Positions 7,100 to 9,514 of a DNA stretch of 9,514 nucleotides are shown here, one piece after another. The notes under the pieces were generated by a model that made no database searches, was not told where the DNA came from, and worked only from the letters and a program-made list of their open reading frames with translations. The position numbers were made by a program, and so were the translations under genes. Position 1 is the stretch's first letter. Each line of letters opens with the position of its first letter. This DNA comes from Bacteroidales bacterium (GTDB taxonomy: Bacteria > Bacteroidota > Bacteroidia > Bacteroidales > 4484-276), in NCBI GenBank assembly GCA_029939965.1, contig JAOZRY010000087.1, positions 1-9,514 on the forward strand, written 5' to 3'.

Positions 7100-7116
7100 T
7101 ACCGGATTAGCCGGTA
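7100..7116 (+). other. Small intercistronic hairpin
   Basis: TACCGG (7100-7105) pairs with CCGGTA (7111-7116) across a 5-nt loop in the 35-nt gap between the DUF2520 gene and the HAD phosphatase gene. No T tract follows, so it is not a standard terminator. It could stabilise the upstream message or affect start access for the next gene, but a 6-bp stem may also be chance. Confidence 0.35.
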
Positions 7117-7131
7117 TAAAATCCGAAATTT

Positions 7132-7659
7132 ATGACAGTAAAAAATTACAAAGAACTTTTAAAGAATATCACCACCCTGATTTTTGATTATGATGGTGTA
7201 TTCACTGATGGAAAAATCCTGATGACCGATAATGGCGAGCAACTTCGAACATCCAATGTAAAAGATGGTTACGCACTTCAGCTTGCCAGAAAGAAAGGTT
7301 ACCGTATTGCAGTTATTTCGGGTGGTACTTCCAACACAATTGTAAAACGCCTGAATGGGCTCAGGGTTATGGATGTATTCATCAAAGTTGAACATAAAAT
7401 TAATGTTTATCAGGAGTACCTGAAAAAAAACAATCTGGAGTCGCACGAAGTACTGTTTATGGGTGATGACATTCCGGATATTGAAATTATGAAGGAAGCC
7501 GGAGTTTCAGTGTGTCCGGCCGATGCAGCTGAAGAAATAAAAGTATTAGCTAACTATATTTCGCATATAAAAGGTGGCGAAGGGTGTGTGAGGGACATTC
7601 TGGAACAAGTTATGAAAGTGCAGGGAAAATGGATGAATAATGATGCTTACAAATGGTAA
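7132..7659 (+). CDS. kdsC: KdsC-like HAD phosphatase (probable KDO-8-phosphate phosphatase)
   Basis: A 175-residue HAD-superfamily phosphatase of the small, cap-less KdsC type. Known members remove phosphate from 3-deoxy-D-manno-octulosonate 8-phosphate, a step of lipopolysaccharide core synthesis, and work as tetramers. Motif I is DYDGVFTDG at 19-27 with nucleophile D19 and acid/base D21; motif II is ISGG at 62-65; the conserved lysine is K89; motif III is MGDDIPD at 110-116. The C-terminal GGEGCVRD at 148-155 corresponds to the KdsC-type GGxGAVRE stretch. Neither kdsA nor kdsB is nearby, and related phosphatases act on KDN or N-acetylneuraminate 9-phosphate, so the exact substrate is uncertain. 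It ends 3 nt before mtnA, suggesting a shared transcript and coupled translation. Confidence 0.87.
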   Translation: MTVKNYKELLKNITTLIFDYDGVFTDGKILMTDNGEQLRTSNVKDGYALQLARKKGYRIAVISGGTSNTIVKRLNGLRVMDVFIKVEHKINVYQEYLKKNNLESHEVLFMGDDIPDIEIMKEAGVSVCPADAAEEIKVLANYISHIKGGEGCVRDILEQVMKVQGKWMNNDAYKW

Positions 7660-7662
7660 ACA

Positions 7663-8706
7663 ATGCAGGTAAACGGAAAAGATTACAGAACAGTTTGGAT
7701 GCATCAGCGATCGGTATTTATGATCGAGCAAAACCTGCTGCCTTTTGAGTTTAAAATTTTTGAATCTAAAAATTATCAACAAACCTGCAATGCAATTCGT
7801 ACTATGCTGGTGAGGGGTGCAGGAGCTATTGGTGCTGCGGCAGGATTTGCTATGGCTCAGGCATTTTTGGAAGCTCCCAAAGATAATTTTCGGAACTTTG
7901 TTGCACAAGCACGAAAAGATATTGAAGCTACCCGACCTACAGCACGCAATCTTTTTTATGCTACCGAAAGAGTTTATCTATCCGGAAAAAAATCTACAGA
8001 ACTTGCACTCACCGAAGCTCAGGCTGTGGCCGATAAAGATGCTGCTGACTCACAGGCCATCGGAACTTTTGGGAATCGACTCATCAAAAATGGCTTCCAT
8101 ATCCAAACCCATTGTAATGCAGGCTGGCTGGCTTTTGTAGATTTTGGTACCGCACTATCACCAATTTACAAAGCGCATAAGGCAGGTAAAGATATATTTG
8201 TGTGGGTTGACGAAACCAGGCCACGAGGGCAGGGGGCTAAATTAACTGCATGGGAGTTACAAAACGAAAATATTCAGCATAGGATAGTCCCTGATAACGC
8301 AGGTGCATGGCTCATGTCGCAGCAAAAAGTGGACATGATGATTGTTGGTGCCGATCGCATTGCTGCAAATGGTGATACCGCAAATAAAATCGGAACCTTC
8401 GAAAAAGCTATCGTGGCAAAAACTTTTGACGTTCCATTTTATGTAGCAGCTCCAACTTCTACTTTCGACCTATCAACCAAAACCGGTAATGATATTATTA
8501 TCGAGGAGAGAAATCAGGAAGAGGTTCTGTGCCAATCAGGAATTGATAATGCCGGAATTTTACGAAAAATAAGGATAGCTTCACCAAGCTCAGAAGCTAT
8601 AAATCCTGCATTTGATGTTACACCTGCAAAATATATAACGGGAATAATTACCGAAAAGGGAGTAATTAAACCAGATGAGGAAACCATCAGGAAGTTATTC
8701 CTGTGA
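7663..8706 (+). CDS. mtnA: S-methyl-5-thioribose-1-phosphate isomerase
   Basis: MtnA converts methylthioribose 1-phosphate to methylthioribulose 1-phosphate in methionine salvage, and in some bacteria acts on 5-deoxyribose 1-phosphate in the DHAP shunt. The 347 residues match the family size. The N-terminus MQVNGKDYRTVW is typical. Further motifs are RGAGAIG at 51-57, THCNAG at 149-154 with catalytic Cys151, DETRPRGQGAKLTAWEL at 183-199, GADRIAANGD at 229-238 with catalytic Asp231, NKIGT at 241-245, and FYVAAPTSTFD at 259-269. The first motif has Gly where many MtnA proteins have Pro (RGAPAIG), which may mark a subfamily. It belongs to the eIF2B-alpha-like fold family, so ribose-1,5-bisphosphate isomerase was considered, but the overall motif set favours MtnA. 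No other methionine-salvage gene is seen in the window. The stop overlaps the convergent gene by 12 bp. Confidence 0.94.
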   Translation: MQVNGKDYRTVWMHQRSVFMIEQNLLPFEFKIFESKNYQQTCNAIRTMLVRGAGAIGAAAGFAMAQAFLEAPKDNFRNFVAQARKDIEATRPTARNLFYATERVYLSGKKSTELALTEAQAVADKDAADSQAIGTFGNRLIKNGFHIQTHCNAGWLAFVDFGTALSPIYKAHKAGKDIFVWVDETRPRGQGAKLTAWELQNENIQHRIVPDNAGAWLMSQQKVDMMIVGADRIAANGDTANKIGTFEKAIVAKTFDVPFYVAAPTSTFDLSTKTGNDIIIEERNQEEVLCQSGIDNAGILRKIRIASPSSEAINPAFDVTPAKYITGIITEKGVIKPDEETIRKLFL

Positions 8707-9514
8707 TATTTGAATAAGTGATATTTCTAAGGGGCCACCATCATGTTCCAGACTTAACCAATTATTATCTTCACTAAACCATTTATATTGCCCCCCAACC
8801 TTTATAATGTAATCGTGCATGTTTCCGGTTGCCGGAATATTAATCACAAATCCACCGTTTTTACTTCCGCCTTTACCAAAATTCAGGAATAACCTAAACT
8901 CCTTATCGCTTAAGTTTTTCGCTTTCAACACCACATAACTCTCTTTACGACCCCGAAGCGGCACCGGTGCAAATTCAAATTTTGCCAATGCATTCTGCTC
9001 AACTACCTCGCTTTTGCTCACAATATTAACCACCACATTTTCTTCCATTATTTTTGATATCTCTTTGATCTTCTTTTCCGGATATACCTCTTCGGGCAAA
9101 ACCTTTGCAGCAGCAAGATAGTGCTGTATTGCATTATCATACACCTTTTGTTTCAACAAACGATCGGCTTCCAAAATCAATTTATCATATTCCTCTTTTA
9201 TCTTTTCATACTCAAGTGCTAATATATTGTCGATCTCCAATATCTTTCCTGCCGGGTACGATTCTTCGGGAAACAGCGCAGCGGCCTCTTGAAATGATGA
9301 CCTGGCTTCTTTGTAATTTTTTGCATCATACTGAAAATTCCCGGAACTAACATAATTGCTATAGAGTTCTTGTTTCCTCGCAAGATCTTGTGCGATTTCC
9401 CCCATAATCTTTTCGATCTCTACCAGACGGGTTTTAGGATATTCCTCCGCAGGTTTTACTGTAGATGCTTTTTCGTATTCCGCTTGCGCTGATTCGTAAT
9501 TTTCATCTGCGAAA
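8695..9514 (-). CDS. Helical-repeat protein with beta-rich C-terminal domain (5' end outside window)
   Basis: The frame is open from the right edge to the TAA at 8697-8695, giving 272 visible residues. An ATG at 9405 is internal: the 36 codons before it continue the same repeat (ENYESAQAEYEKASTVKP, then EEYPKTRLVEIEKI), so the true start is beyond the window. Nearly three tetratricopeptide-like units of 58-61 residues are visible. Each has a pattern of Y..A...Y..A, then P-E-E-x-YP-x-x-K/R-(I/L)-x-EI, with the YP pairs at visible residues 25, 86 and 144; charged coiled-coil-like linkers join them. From about residue 158 a roughly 115-residue beta-rich domain follows, with KESYVVLKAKNLSDKEFRL, NIPATGNMHDYIIKVG and KWFSEDNNWLSLEHDGG. 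Its shape suggests a galactose-binding-like or other jelly-roll module, but I cannot name it. Repeat arrays of this kind occur in Bacteroidota, often in large or envelope-associated proteins. No signal peptide can be judged. Confidence 0.8.
   Translation of the reverse strand, partial: FADENYESAQAEYEKASTVKPAEEYPKTRLVEIEKIMGEIAQDLARKQELYSNYVSSGNFQYDAKNYKEARSSFQEAAALFPEESYPAGKILEIDNILALEYEKIKEEYDKLILEADRLLKQKVYDNAIQHYLAAAKVLPEEVYPEKKIKEISKIMEENVVVNIVSKSEVVEQNALAKFEFAPVPLRGRKESYVVLKAKNLSDKEFRLFLNFGKGGSKNGGFVINIPATGNMHDYIIKVGGQYKWFSEDNNWLSLEHDGGPLEISLIQISQE

Noticed and set aside
7546..7908. Minus-strand ORF antisense to the HAD phosphatase and mtnA junction
   Set aside because: Cys/Ser/His-rich antisense shadow crossing two real genes.
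9105..9350. Plus-strand ORF opposite the repeat protein
   Set aside because: The minus-strand reading has clear repeat structure; this one is its shadow.

Overview
The window looks like an ordinary, AT-rich chromosomal segment from a Bacteroidota bacterium, probably in the Bacteroidales/Marinilabiliales direction; the exact lineage cannot be fixed from the sequence. The grounds are promoters of the Bacteroidota type (TTTG or TTG, about 18 nt, then TAnnTTTG), the absence of clear Shine-Dalgarno sequences, a class III fructose-bisphosphatase, an rpsO-pnp pair, and a DUF2520 protein next to a KdsC-type phosphatase. No CRISPR array, phage, insertion sequence, integrase, tRNA or rRNA was seen. I found no convincing new defence or mobile system.

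Layout. Positions 1-211 hold no gene but contain two possible promoters. Positions 212-452 hold a short one-pass membrane protein ORF broken by a single-base shift in a run of eight T. fbp (464-2470, class III fructose-1,6-bisphosphatase) follows closely. A well-formed promoter (2498-2527) then drives rpsO (2564-2833, ribosomal protein S15). A terminator hairpin (2859-2890) separates rpsO from pnp (2937-5195, polynucleotide phosphorylase), which ends in a basic tail of five pentapeptide units. A second terminator, with a perfect 20-bp stem, closes pnp. The stretch 5247-5580 has no convincing gene. A promoter at 5581-5610 starts a tight four-gene operon on the + strand: rpe (ribulose-phosphate 3-epimerase), a Rossmann/DUF2520 protein, a KdsC-like HAD phosphatase and mtnA (methylthioribose-1-phosphate isomerase). 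At the right end a minus-strand gene for a helical-repeat protein with a beta-rich C-terminal domain overlaps the mtnA stop by 12 bp and runs off the window.

How the genes fit together. Most known functions belong to sugar-phosphate metabolism: gluconeogenesis (fbp), the pentose phosphate pathway (rpe), probable KDO or nonulosonate phosphate removal (KdsC-like) and thioribose-phosphate isomerisation (mtnA). The rpsO-pnp pair belongs to translation and RNA decay. The points most worth a second look are the frameshifted small membrane ORF, the rpe-DUF2520-HAD-mtnA operon, which contains an uncharacterised dehydrogenase-like protein, and the repeat protein at the right edge.
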